Of a DNA stretch of 64,000 bases, positions 1 through 11,929 are shown piece by piece. Location: the NCBI RefSeq assembly GCF_040958095.1, contig NC_091193.1, positions 30,836,832 to 30,900,831 of the forward strand, written 5' to 3'. Under the pieces are notes generated by a model. It did not search any database. It worked only from the letters and a program-made list of their open reading frames with translations, and was not told where the DNA came from. The translations under genes were made by a program, and so were the position numbers. Within the stretch, counting starts at the first letter, position 1, and the number at the start of each line of letters is the position of its first letter. This stretch comes from Procambarus clarkii (Eukaryota > Arthropoda > Malacostraca > Decapoda > Cambaridae).

Positions 1-1299
1 TATTAAGAAGAATTTGTCAGCCTTGTAACCATTTTTAGAGTTCATGTAGATCTTTGCAAGGCCTCGATATCATTGTTTTTTTTTTACTCTATAAATCTTG
101 GTGTTTGATGTCATGGATTTATAAGGTTTAGACCCTTGTGGTATGAATCTCGCAAAATTTTCCAGTCATTTCTGTTTAGGACGCTTTAATTTGACTGTTA
201 CCATTGATTCTGTGCCTGTTTTTCCCCTCCTATTCTTTCATATGGTACCTTATCAACAGCTTTAGCAAGCAAGTGACATGTGTACCAGAAGTCTTGTTTG
301 AATAGCTGGTTACCATTTCCACAAAAAAGTGACCAGGTTTGTTTTTAACCAACGAATGTGTTATTACAAGATCATTGAATGATTGTCACCTCGCAGAAGC
401 GAGGTGAAACTAATCTGACAGTTTTGTGCTTGGTTATTTCGAAGATTTGAGCGACATTTGAAATCTAGATATAAACTTGTTATGAACATCTTTTAACTTT
501 AGTAATTTTGGCTGAGAGTTCATTTAAGTTTGGATTAAATTCTAGGCATGTGGTAATTATAAATTTTAGTTTGTAAGGCTCTTCCAGTTTATGGTACTTT
601 TTACAGGTAGTGTATAATACACTACTATCCTTAATTACTTCTATTCATCAGCTTGAAACATTTGTGGTTTTGGGATGTCTGGTGTGAATAATGAAATTTT
701 CATTCACAATATTTGGTAGGACTTATCAAAGTCCAGGAAATAATAAGGCAGACTGGTCATGTCTAATATTGTTTTTCTTATACTACAACTTTGAGTTGGA
801 TTTTACTTTTGACAAAAGGTAGTTTCATACTTTCCAATCAAGTTTGAATATCTAGCCCATTATAATTAACTTCTGATTACTGGAACCACAGTGTTCCAGG
901 TCTGGCATTTAGTAAGGTATTGGTGAAAAACCATATTGTATAGATGTTTTAGTTTGACATTTAAGTCAACGTATTTTTTTTTTACAACACTTCCAAACAT
1001 TCAATGTTTAGTGGATGTTGCTTAGCCTTAAATGTAGTCCATACAATTGTAAAGTTTAATTTTAGTCAAGTGTAAAATTAAGATACTTTGCAAATTAGTA
1101 ATGTTAGTTTAGATTTATCAGCTTAATCCAGTTTGGCATATTACTTGCAGGAAACTCTGAAGTTAGTGATGTCAATTAATTTTTCACTTTAGTAACTTAT
1201 TTATAAATTTCACAAGTTCTTTGCATCAGTAATTTCCAGCATGATAGAATCTTTGCTAATTTCAGGATAAAGTATAGTATAAAGTTTCATTGGAATATT
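1..1299. other. AT-rich stretch without a recognised gene
   Basis: No long open frame, RNA gene or transposase motif was seen on either strand. The only recognisable item is a copy of a dispersed repeat at about 325-425. The base composition resembles the intron-like DNA up to 4 kb. Confidence 0.6.
325..425 (+). repeat. Dispersed repeat, copy 1 of 2
   Basis: The segment contains a run about TTATTACAAGA, ATTGAATG, GATTGTCACCT, GCAGA and GAAACTAATCTGACAGTT. A diverged copy in the same orientation lies at 6035-6142. No coding potential is visible and the class is unknown. Confidence 0.55.
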
Positions 1300-1565
1300 T
1301 ATTTAATAGTTTACACTAACATTAATATTGTCTTTCAGGTTGTGGGAAGCTGCTCCTCCTAGATTCAATCCACTGAAGACCATCAAAATGCCAGAGAAAA
1401 CCCCAGAGTACCAAGGACAACATCCACCTGTAAAGCAAAAATAAAGTATATCAAACAGGGACACTCATTTTATTAACACTAACACCTATCTATAAGCACC
1501 AAAACCCCTAAGTGCCAATCTTTTAAGATTTGCCTCAGCCAGGCCTACCCCTTACTTCCATTTGA

Positions 1566-1712
1566 GGCAGGACTTGTTGGCCAAAAGAGTGCATCACATC
1601 TTTTGGTTTAGTGCCCAACATGATGTAAATAAGCTTTGTGTAAAGCTTATGTACATCATGTTTCAGGCACTAAACCTCTGGATGTATCCACTCTTTCAGT
1701 GAACAAGCCCTG
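1566..1712. repeat. Short foldback (inverted repeat) element
   Basis: The left arm includes GGACTTGTT, AAAGAGTG, TTTAGTGCC and CATGATGTA. The right arm carries their reverse complements TACATCATG, GGCACTAAA, CACTCTTT and AACAAGCCC in mirrored order, around a centre near AAGCTTTGTGTAAAGCTT. The whole of about 145 bp could form an imperfect hairpin. It lies inside the intron of the putative minus-strand transcript. No coding potential is seen. Confidence 0.6.
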
Positions 1713-2547
1713 TAGTGATTAACAATGTTTGCACATTGTTAAGGGTCCCTATGCAATTCTAGTCCATCTATTGGATGGGTAGTAGAGCAGGGCTCTGAAA
1801 AAGCCAAGCCAGGGAAATCTGCAGGACTGCCTGGTCCCCTTCTATGAAATGGGGTAGGATCAGTACAAACTGCATCAATCCCTGCAGGTTGTAACAGTAG
1901 GACTTTTGTACACATCTATAAATGTACTAGATGAAAGAAAGTAAATTAATTAGTTGACATAGCTAAAACACTTAATTCCACATACCAACTTTCGTAGATT
2001 TGCAGAGTAGAACAACCACACTGAAGCCAGTCAATGCTTTGATGACATTGTAATCTTCCATACCACCTGAAACATTTACCCAAATTAGCTTGTTAAACAA
2101 GATTTTACATATGCAGGTTCCTTTAATCTTACAATTAAGATTGTTAGAATTCTCCTTTAATGCTAATCAAGCAAAAACATTAAACTTAGTTTGACTAACC
2201 ATAAGTTCATTAAAGTCACCAATATCTCTCGGCAATTTATTTTATCTACATGTAAGCATCATTTCAGATTATCTTCAGCCATAATGAGTGTTTAAGTTAT
2301 AATGTTCACTATCACACTCGCCTAATTCAGAATGTCAAGCAATTAACACCTTCAAACTCAGGGCTGAAGTTCGACTTTCCCATCATTATTCTGAAAGACT
2401 ATCTATTTAAGCTTCAAATAAATAAACTAAGTTGAAGTACAGTTACCATTCAATATTTAATTTGTGTACTATACCATCAGTAAATGATTCTTTAATTTAT
2501 GAACATAGCCTTTTAAGCTACAAACAGATTAAATCCATGATGTCAGT

Positions 2548-2680
2548 AGACCTCCCAGTTGGGATTCTTTTACCATGTTGTGGCACAGTCTTAAAGCACA
2601 TCTGGGATCCTACGACATAAGTTTGAACCCCTCATCACAGCCCTTGTGCATTGCAAATATCACATTGTGATTTGTGTAAT
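2548..2680 (+). mobile_element. Degraded tRNA-derived SINE, family E
   Basis: The order of blocks (TTTTACCATGT, TCTGGGAT, TTTGAACCCCTC, CACAGCCCTTGTG, CATTGTGATTTGTGT) matches the better preserved family E copies near 11.7, 45.4 and 52.3 kb. The pol III A-box region is badly decayed. Confidence 0.55.
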
Positions 2681-3744
2681 TTTTAAATGAATGACTTCTA
2701 GCCAAATAATTAAGAACCATGCAATCAACTTAACACCAGAAGTTAAGCAAACAAATTAAGATTTATATAAAACATTTCATAAAATCTTTAACTTGCAAAT
2801 TTATGCCGTTTAACAGTTAGTTCCCAACTTTACATTCACAAATTTAAAGTCACATTTATTCTATTCAAAGCACAATTCTTGCAAGAATTAACTTTAGGAT
2901 ATAGTACCCACTAGTCAAGGCCTTAAACTAGTTTCAATTTACCCAATTTCAAGGCCCCTTCACAATTTCATTAAATATTTAGGTAAAAATTATGTAAGCA
3001 CATTTTACCTATTAAACTAAAACTTACTTTGGCCCTCTAATTCTGACAACTATGCTACTTTCTGTAGCATTTAACACTTCCAGCGATTGTTCTGCAACTG
3101 TTCCTGAAGTTATCTTGGAAGGACCTTCTACAACCTGTCAATGGAACATTAAATATGGTTAATAAGGTTTTGCATAGCAATTTCATTTTGTTTAACTTTA
3201 AAATATTTGTCTTTTAAAGTTACACTAACGAATTATATACTCCCCCCCCCCCCCCACCATATCTAATTTATAAATTAGAAGATAAAGCACTTTGAAGTCC
3301 ACATTTAAGGTTTATATGCTACAAAATTTGTATTTCAAATTTATAGTTTACAATTCCCCTCCTCCATATATCTTTGGTAACATGTATTTGAAACATGCCA
3401 AGCAAACTCAAGAGTTGTTGCTATTTATGTCAAAAAAAAACAATACGACAGATCTTTCATTCTTGTACAGCCACAAGCATGCGTACCATTTAGGCCAATA
3501 ACTTTATTCCATGTTACCCCAGAACACTAAAAATTTAACTAGGTACCAATTTTACACCGTTAAACAGATGATACAGTTACTCGCCCAGGATTCATGCCAA
3601 ATCACTCTTGCTTGCTTGCGGATCAAATGGGATTTAATTTTAAATAGATAAGCAAACTGTACACAGATCTAAATGTATTTGCCATTTGTTGCCACTTTTA
3701 AAGAACTTAAACCTCATTTAGTAAAAATTTTTAAAACCCACCAA

Positions 3745-3780
3745 ACCGGGAAGGCTATGTAGTACCACCGAGTGTGGAAG
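3745..3780 (+). repeat. Scrap of the CTATGTAGTACCA dispersed repeat
   Basis: GGGAAGGCTATGTAGTACCA matches the core of the repeats at 23.75 and 24.43 kb and of the 59-bp satellite at 50.4 kb. Only about 35 bp is visible. Confidence 0.4.
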
Positions 3781-4189
3781 TTTAAGGCACGAGATTCAAG
3801 AACGTGTTTAAGGAAAAATTGAAGATTAGAACCACAGCTAACAAGTGAGAACCCAGTTCGGTTGTGACCTGCACTGGCTCCACCACCAGAGTACCACAGA
3901 GGTGAAGAACCTGCTAGTCATAGGGAATGAGCTTACCCACAATATTGCAAATCTTCCAAATCTGCGGCAGAGGAGTATCTGACGTAATGGTGGAAACACT
4001 TCCAACTCTCGCTGTCCAGGTGGTCCAACAGCCCACTGCACTTTCTGAAACAAAATATAAGAATCAGCCATCTGCCAGCATCAGTCTTTTCCAGGCTGCA
4101 CACTTACAGCCGACAACCCTAGCAATCCGCAGTCCAGGGAACGCACTTCCGTGTGCCCTGGGAGGTAGAGCAAGGAATAGAGAGTAGCA

Positions 4190-5945
4190 TCGAAGACTAA
4201 TGAAAACGAGGAGGGTGCAAGGAAGAGGTAGTAAGGAGAGGTCACAGTAGCACGGAGGGTGAATAGGTTCTAATCAGCTTTGGCAAACTGCCACCTAGGG
4301 AAGGAGAGGGGAGGGTGAAAAGACAAGGATGGTGAAATGGTCACTTATAGAGGTTATGAACCCTCCAGGAGATATCCAAGTACAGAGACGATTAGAGAAA
4401 GATCAAGACAGGAAAGTGAGTCACAGTCCACATGGGGTGGGCTCACCAGAATTCAGGGAAGAGAACGAATGGTTAGAGAAGGCCGCCTTGGGTGTGTCAA
4501 CATCACCCCAAAGGGTATGTCGACAGTTTAAATAACCCAACAGGAACACCAGCTCTGTTAAGGAGTCCAGGAGGTTCCTGACATCAGGAAGGGAAAGAGG
4601 GACATTTGGGGGAAACATTTAACAGACTACATTTTACTCAAAAACATGGCCAGCAAAATAATGGATAGGACATGGAAACAGTAGGACAAAGATTATCAGT
4701 ACGAATCAAGAGACCAATATAGTTATGGGCCCCAGCAAGATCAAGGGGGGGGGGGAGGAGTAGGGGAGGAGTAGGGGGAAGGGGAAGAAAGGAATAACCA
4801 CGACAGTTATCACGACGAGCACCAAGCATCGGCTCCCAGAGACAGTGGTGAAACCTAAACAGAAGTTGGAGTTCATGGGAGTTAGCAATTATTTGCTAAC
4901 AACAGCTGTTCTGTTGCTGAAGGACAGCAACAGAACAAAGAAAAAGGTAAATAACACAGCATATTAAAAAAGCTAAAGATCAGACTATGGTTTAGCGGGC
5001 CATGGGTTAACTTAGTAAGAATGGAGGGGAAAAAAAAAAGAGCAAGACGCCAGAGGCAGATTGACAGGGTTCAGGGAGGGGGGGGGGGCTGTCAAGGCCA
5101 GGAGGATAGGGGGTAGAAACTAAGTCAGCAACCAAGAGGAAATTGGGCCAAAAGAAACTTTCACATTAGGGACAGGGGGCTCCAACCAATAAAATGGGGA
5201 GTAAGCAATAGTTAGGGGGCGAGGAAGAAAGGAATGCCGTCTTTTCTTACCCGCAGGGGGAGGAGGATGGAGAGGAGCCAGGCTTACGTTTCTGACGGAC
5301 AGGTGTTCCAGTAACATCGTACTGGCCGACTGACTAGGGTCTTAAGTGAAGAATGGGAGTGAACAACAAGATTGCTGGGAGGATGATGGACAGCAGCCTG
5401 GACAGACAGGCGACGTGGAGGGCCAAGAGGTAGTGGGGAGGTACAGGAAAGATCGGGGAAAACGAAATTACTTGGCAGACAGTAGGAAAAGGAAAGGGGG
5501 GGGGGGAGAATCCAGAAGGAGATTCACGAGAGATACCTTCCGACCCAGGACGTAAAGGAACAGGGAAGGTGGTGGGCATGTTGGGGTCCAAGGCCTAGAA
5601 ATGGTTGTGGGACAAAGGTGGGAAGGACGAGAGGTAGAACAACGTGCGAGCATAAGATACGCCAGTGAAGGGGTGGACACTGCAAACCGTGTCTTGCCTC
5701 GGGAAAAGTCAAATGATCCTGGCGTTTCAAGTTAAGGACTACTTCAAGCTTTGAGTCGATACACGTGCGAGAGAATGTAGGGTGGGCCTCGCCGCAATTC
5801 AGGTAGCGAGCCCGGGGGATATGAGCAATCTGTCTTAGAGTGGCTATCGTCCCCACACATGGGGCAGAGAGAAACGAAGACTTGTGCATTTGAGGACACC
5901 GTGCTCGAACTTGCCTCACTTATTACAATGAGTGAGGGGGGGGGG
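4190..5945 (-). mobile_element. Broken Jockey-like LINE, ORF1 end plus ORF2 endonuclease start
   Basis: Reading right to left, zinc-knuckle pieces come first (CPMCGDDSHSKTDC, then YLNCGEAHPTFSRTC and LTFPEARH in another frame). This block is typical of the nucleic-acid-binding ORF1 protein of Jockey-type LINEs. Between about 4830 and 4330 come endonuclease fragments, including a decayed form of the GDxNxxHxxWG motif (RHTLWG) and a terminal SDHFTIL. Frames change several times and stops are frequent, so the copy is dead. It is 3' truncated before the reverse transcriptase. The purine-rich plus strand, with poly-G runs, reflects the proline-rich linker of ORF1. Confidence 0.65.
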
Positions 5946-6034
5946 GATGTACTCTTCAACATGGCACCTGGCACCAGCAAGAATGATAGGTGGATGAAGG
6001 GTATTACTATCAAAAGGTGATACTATCAAAAGTG

Positions 6035-6142
6035 GTTTGTTTTTTAAAAACCAATGTGTCGATATTACAAGAATATTGAATGTGAAATTATGAAAGATTG
6101 TCACCTTGCAGATGTGAAGTGGAACTAATCTGACAGTTGTGC
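6035..6142 (+). repeat. Dispersed repeat, copy 2 of 2
   Basis: This matches the copy at 325-425 through the blocks TTGTTTTT, ATTACAAGA, ATTGAATG, GATTGTCACCT and AACTAATCTGACAGTT. It ends in a poly-C tract. Confidence 0.55.
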
Positions 6143-7734
6143 GTTTACCCCCCCCCCCCCCCTCTACTTTACGTCACGACAACCAAAAAGGGAGATGGAC
6201 CTCATTTAGTAGAAAACTTATCACTAATATCTACAGTATGGGCAATGATAATCTATACAATTGTGTTCCATTACGTTATTTTTTCAACTTTTAGCTTATG
6301 TACACCTACATTAGCTATCCTAATATACATGAACTTTGGTAAAGACTTACTATAATGCCTTGTATACTTTAAGTTTGATGTTGGCGACTATATTACCAAC
6401 AGGTAATATATAAATTAGATTTTAACTACCTTCAAATACAAACATTTGCTATAATAAAGTAATTATAAAATTGAAAACCAATATAATAACCACCCTTTCA
6501 CCAAGTTATGATCATTATTCTAATTAACACAATGGTGTACAATATTATAACTACAATATTTTCCAAAACATTTATTCAACTTGCCGACTTCAATGCAACA
6601 GGAATCTATCTTATCAATGTGGAGCGGTGATTATTCCTTCAATCCCATGCACCACACTACAAACTTGCTACCAACGTTTCTAAGTTACGTTTGGCTTTAA
6701 CAACTACAGCCAAGTTGGGAAAAAAACTGCCTTGCATCACCTTGTTGCTCAAACAAGGTAAACTGCCCAGAACACCAATATATTTATAATCAAGTAAATT
6801 TGTAGTCAAGACAGATGGTGCCAAGAACCTTATTAAACATTCCAAAACACTGAAAAAGCTCGTTTCAATAAAATTAGAGAAACAACTAAAATACCACAAT
6901 TCATCACTATTTACAATAAGCGACTTCAACTAACCCAGAGTTTTTAATAAAATTTAATTTCAATACATTGCAACAGCCATTTTAGATAATGCGTCTCCAC
7001 CTGTCAAGAGAAAATATTAATACATTTTAGTATACTTTGTTACTATTAAGCTTACAAATTATGAACTTAGGTACTTTAATATTCATAAAGTGCTCTCAGT
7101 ATAACAAGTCGCATTAGAAAGTATGAAACTTACAATAACATTTGCACACCAAACCAACAGATACAAATTAAAATAATTACATAATAAATTTGACCATGCA
7201 AGGGAAAGTTTCAAGAATCTAGTAACATTGCACTGATCAATGTCACATTTACCACTAATCTCACCCCTTAGTCTGACATTTAACATCTGACGGCCATTAT
7301 GGCGTGTGCAATGAACATTTTAACAACCATTTAATTTTTATTATGCAACATACTAGCTAAAAAATTACTGAACTACCAATAAGGACAAGTTAGACAAGCC
7401 TTAGCTACCTCATCCCTTGTTGGATTTTACCTCAATAAATTTATTTCAATGAACTTTGATTTTCCTCAGCCAATGGATCACCTAAGGCTTGTGTACTTCA
7501 TTGACAATAGAGTATATTTACTACAGAGACTATTGAGCCTGTATATCGAGTAGAGATTAATCATTACAGTGGCCAGTTTTCCATAAGTAAAAGATTACCT
7601 CTTAAAATAACAGCAGCCTACAGCTTGGGGGTTACATCAAGAAGAGCAATTTGAACGTTTGTCTTTACTACTCCGACAGGTATGGCCACAATCAACTTTC
7701 TGGAAATATTCACTCAAATTAACAAAACTGTTTA
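6143..7734. other. AT-rich stretch, no gene recognised
   Basis: Open frames of 60-90 codons occur but have no recognisable motif and low-complexity composition. A consensus-like minus-strand acceptor (TTCTCTTGACAG) near 7005 is the only splice-like signal and has no convincing partner. No repeat family was identified. Confidence 0.5.
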
Positions 7735-10205
7735 GTTTAGTTCATTTATTATGCACCCCATACCCATCTTGTGGGCGGTAGTGGAAAGGGTTACAGAGGC
7801 ACATAATGGGCTCAGGGACTGAACCCCACAATTCATTTAGCTAAGCAAGTTACAATCTTGATGAGCTAGTTACAAAATTCAATATAAGTCATCACATCAA
7901 CAATGGGTTCGAGATCGACCTCAAGTACAGGTTCTAAATTAAGCAACTGACATATGTGGAGAGCTAGTGTCAAAATTTATATGTTTGTCCTGCACACCGC
8001 CCCCCCATCCAGTGGGCAGCGGTGGATAGGTTACAATCACTTAGTTACTACCTACAGTTAGCAAACTGGGGATATTTGGCTAAAATTTCTATTAGCAGAT
8101 CATTTTGAATGAAATATTGACACATCGCTGGAACATTGGTTATAGAATTGTCTCTAAATTCACGTATCTTTTCGCACTCCATCACATAGTGACGGAGGGT
8201 GTGCGAATAATTTTGTTGACACAGTTTACATTTGGTCAGGTCTACATCAGCAGATAATGAGAATTCCCAGAGATACTTGTAACCGAGTCTAAGCCGAGCA
8301 GTAGTAACATCTAGAAGTCTGCTGATTTTATTGGATGATCCATAGATGTGTGGCTCCTCTTGCATGATAGTATGATGATAGATGGAATTACTGGTGTCAA
8401 TTTCACTTTGCCTCAGATCTACAAGATCTTGTTGAAGTTCTCGGTGTACAGCTGCTCTCAGATTGCTCATTGACAATCCAAGGTTACACTCAACGGCTCC
8501 TTTAAAGGCAGATTCTTTGGCTAACTTATCAGCTCTATCATGCATTCGGAGGCCAACATGAGATGGAGACCACATGAAATGGACTGTTACCATCCTTAAT
8601 AATTTTGTTGTATTTGTGTCTAGCTTCGGACACGAGCATGTTACAGTTATGTCTTAAAGAGTTGAGAGCATTTAAGGATGATAAGGAGTCACTTACAATT
8701 AATGTATCAAGTTGAGACTTGTACACATTTCAGTGCAAGGATCAAGGCAAATAGTTCAGTCTGAAGGGTAGAGGCCCAGTTTATACGGACTCCCCACTCA
8801 AAGTATAGGCCATCGCCCATTGTCAGGACAACTGCACTTCCAGCTGCACCCGTGGTGCGGTGTAGGGAACCATCAGTGTATATAATTTGAGAGAGAGAAT
8901 GCTCTGTGGACAGAGCATCAATATGGCTTAAGGCGTTGAGCTTTGCCTCAAGACGAAGCTTGGGCTGATCTCTAATTTGCTTCTTGGGTGGAAAGGGAGG
9001 GATTAAAACTGGAAAGGGTGTAACCTCCCACGGTACAGGAAAGTGCCGCTGTTGTTTCTCTTGATACAAATCATGAACCTGATACATTCTGAGTTGAGTT
9101 CCAGTTTTTGTTATCCATTTGGAACAATGCTGATCTTCAATAAAGAAATTCTGGAGGGCTTCTGTGCAAGGATTAGGATGAGTTAGCCTAAGCATTTTTA
9201 TACCAATTTGACAGTTAATTTCAGTAACACGACCAACAACGCTCAGAATATTAAGTTCCTTTCTCATATTAAGTATCTTTGTGGTACGAGGACACCCAAG
9301 GATTATCCTCAAGGCTTCGTTTTGCAATTTTTCAAGCCCTCCAAGCTTTCTTTCAGGCATCAAAACAAGCAGAGATGCAGCATAATCTACTAAAGATCTG
9401 ATGTATGCAAAGTACATCATTTTGACAATTCTGACATTGGCACCATAGCCTGAGTGATAACCTGCAACAGCCTTGAGAGCTCGGAGCCTCTCTTTAAACT
9501 GACGACAGAGTCTGAATACACCAGGACCATACAGTGGCACCTCAAGGCCAAGGTATTTGAATCTGTTTACATAGTCAAGCTGGGAGCCATTAGACAGTTG
9601 CATCTTGCGAACAGCTCCTCCCTGCCTGGGTGGGCGCCGATTGTGTATCTTTATTTTCTCTGCTGAGATAATTAAACCTAGGTCCTGACACGAGTCTAAT
9701 ACAGAGTTAAGAGTGTTCTGCGTGTTAGCATACCCAGCGGTGTGTATCATTATATCAGCATAGCTAATGATGTGGACGTTTGGTTTGCTCGGTACAGAGT
9801 TTAACAGCGTGTTTATTAAGATATTGAATAAGGTAGGACTGAGGACACCCCCCTGCGGGGTGCCTAGTTCAAAGTCTCTTGTTACACTCCTATGCCCCTG
9901 GAAAAATACAGATGACTTCCTGTTGGATAAGTAACCCCTGATCCAACAAAGAAGCCGACCACCAATATTCATTCTTGCAAGCTCACTCAAGATAACATGT
10001 CTATTTGCAATACCAAAGGCAGACTTAAGATCTAGGAAGGTGGTATATGACTTTTCAGTGTGCAAGGTAAGAAAGGTGGTGATGCAATGATGCACACTCC
10101 TTCCATGCATGAAGCCATATATCTGGGGGGATAGCATGCTTTGTAAGTTCCATGCTTTGCTTCCATTCTGTCTAAATTTGGTGGCCAATATATAACTCAT
10201 TATAA
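7735..10205 (-). mobile_element. I-superfamily-type LINE, ORF2 3' half (RT plus RNase H) and 3' UTR, broken
   Basis: The frame from 10200 to 8707 encodes reverse-transcriptase motif A (FLDLKSAF), motif B (GTPQGGVLSPTLFN), a damaged motif C reading SYADIM instead of YADD, and the thumb. It ends in the start of an RNase H domain (IYTDGSLHRTTGAAG). RNase H continues in two further frames: 8726-8538, then 8593-8048 with WSPSHVG and DRADKLAKESA. A cysteine/histidine tail follows (CKLCQQNYSHTLRHYVMEC). At least two frameshifts and the loss of a catalytic Asp make it inactive. About 310 bp of 3' UTR-like sequence follows to 7735. The 5' end stops abruptly at about 10200 against a different LINE. Confidence 0.8.
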
Positions 10206-11330
10206 TATTTGCTTTCTTTTAATTCTATCCAAATAGTTTGCGGGTGGCTCAGTTTTTATTCCCTCTTTGAGACTACATTTCAAATTGTCCCCAACATACA
10301 TGGCTACTCCCCCTCGTCTAATATATCTGATATAGTTTAAATCCATTTATTTTATGTTCAGCTAATCGTCCTCTATTTTCTACATTCATCCATGTTTCGG
10401 CATGTGCAATAATATTTTTTTCTGTGCAGACAAGAGCATTTAATTCGTTAATTTTATTTATTAGACTTCTACTGTTAGTGCAATATACCCTAAGTGAATT
10501 GTTATTTTGAGGCCCTTTTCTTTCCCTGATCATTTTGCCAATTCTTTTCTCCCACGAACACATACTTTTATTACCTCCTTCCTCCAAATCAATTCCCATA
10601 ACACTACTATATAGTTTAAACCCAAACAAACACCTCTAACCACTGGTTCCAACGAGTTCGCAACAGCAACAACCCCAGCCCTCGATAGATGCACCCCATC
10701 ATGAGCATACATTTCATTTCTTCCATAGAAGTGTTTCCAGTTGTCTATGAAAGATATTGCATTTGATTTGCAATATCTTTCCAGCCGGGAAGTGACACCA
10801 AGTGCCCTCGACATCCATTCATTACCCACTCCCTTTCTTTGAAGAAAGTTTTCAGGATTCCTCCCTTGCTCCTAACTAATTCAATGGCTGTCCTGAATCT
10901 ATTAGTTCCCCACTCCTAACTCGCCCAACATCATTACCCCCTGCACTAATACAAATAATGGGCTTGTTCCCATTTCCCGTCATAATATCATTCATGTTTC
11001 CAACAATATCACCAATTCCAGCTCCCGGATAGCAAACCCTTAATCTGTTCCCCCTATCTCTGGCACAAAACGTTCTGTCTAAATACCTCACCTGGGAATC
11101 TCCCACAACCAAAATTCGCGTTGGTACCTCCTTAACTTTCCGAGCAGTCTGAGGGGTCTGCGCTTCGCCGCTCCTCGCCGATTTCCGTTTCGAGTGAACT
11201 GCAGGCTCACCACAGCACTTGTCGTCCAACACGAAAAATGAATTTGCTGTCCTTAGGGCGTCTGTAGGCAGCCTTGTCAAGGTCTTCAAGACCCCTGTCC
11301 TTAACGACTATCCACGACGAGGTCTTGTTA
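10206..11330 (-). mobile_element. CR1/L2-type LINE 5' part: SGNH-esterase ORF1 and start of ORF2 endonuclease
   Basis: ORF1 shows SGNH/GDSL hydrolase blocks in order: RILVVGDSQVRYLD with the nucleophile Ser (about 11130), GAGIGDIVGNM, ISAGGNDVG (about 10930), and after a frame change HDGVHLSRAG with the catalytic Asp/His pair (about 10690). Esterase ORF1 proteins are known from CR1 and L2 LINEs. Downstream, 10629-10230 encodes the start of an AP-type endonuclease (RVYCTNSRSLINKINEL, AHAETWMN, RGGVAMYV). The copy has a few frame breaks and is cut at about 10205, where another LINE begins. Confidence 0.75.
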
Positions 11331-11704
11331 ATATTGGTCTCCGTTTCTTCCCGATGTTTCAGCCGTTTCAGCTGTCGTTCTATAAGTAAGGAGTGCTGTA
11401 AACTAAATTACCAAGATTAAAGCTTTGGTATGGTGATGCAACACCTATTTAACTTCAGTCAACAGTATACATTGTTATCAACTTTGGCTTTCACTATTGA
11501 AATATTTTAATTAACTTTCTAGTTAATAGCCATATTAGCTTCCGATTAAAACTAGGCCTAAGCAGGTTAGAAGATAAGAATGAAGGCAACTTCAGAATGG
11601 CTGTTGGCCCATACAATGCAGCTCCTTATATCCACCCACTTACACTGAACAATTTACCTACGACTTGATTTACCTGAACAATTTACCTACGCTCTAGGGA
11701 TCAC

Positions 11705-11925
11705 AAATCACAACGTGATGCATTAGATGAACAAATCCACAAGGGCCGTGACGAGGATTCTAACCTGCGTCCGAGAGCATCCCAGACGCTGCCTTGATTG
11801 AGCTACGACATGGCAAAAGATTTTACCATGTGCTCAGTCTATTAAAGCAGAGTGATGCTCTTTGACGCAGGTTACAATCCTCATCACGGCCCTTGTGGAT
11901 TTATCTAGGGATCCCACTGCCACAT
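11705..11925. mobile_element. Head-to-head pair of family E tRNA-SINEs
   Basis: A minus copy (about 11810-11705) carries, in reverse complement, the tRNA-like A-box region, GGATGCTCTCGGACGCAGGTT and GTCACGGCCCTTGTGGATTTG. A plus copy (about 11815-11925) with GACGCAGGTTACAATCC and CACGGCCCTTGTGGATTTA starts right beside it. The heads meet in a short spacer, GGCAAAAGATTTTACC, which is itself near-palindromic. Both copies have decayed B-boxes. Confidence 0.65.
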
Positions 11926-11929
11926 TGTT

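Larger units (their letters stand above)
1300..4044 (-). other. Putative four-exon spliced transcript (3' part), product unknown
   Basis: Candidate minus-strand exons are 4044-3937, 3134-3028, 2066-1986 and 1427 to about 1300. Each internal exon is bounded by a consensus acceptor (GTTTCAG, ATTGACAG, GTTTCAG, CTTTACAG) and a donor (GTAAGC, GTAAGT, GTATGT). An AATAAA lies just beyond the last exon's stops. One frame stays open across all four exons, about 133 codons to a TAA at 1324-1322, but it is unusually tryptophan-rich. A second frame starts at an ATG early in the third exon and gives about 66 residues with two hydrophobic stretches, ending at a TAA just past 1322. I recognise neither product, so this could be a long non-coding RNA. 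The opposite strand of the last exon also reads as a 34-codon tail followed by AATAAA, which I consider less likely. Confidence 0.35.

Noticed and set aside
1330-1444. Plus-strand terminal exon reading LWEAAPPRFNPLKTIK with AATAAA
   Set aside because: Possible, but the minus-strand reading has three further exons with matching phases and its own AATAAA, so the plus reading was kept only as an alternative.
6657-6929. Minus-strand frame of 90 codons
   Set aside because: AT-rich, no domain, no splice or promoter context; consistent with chance.
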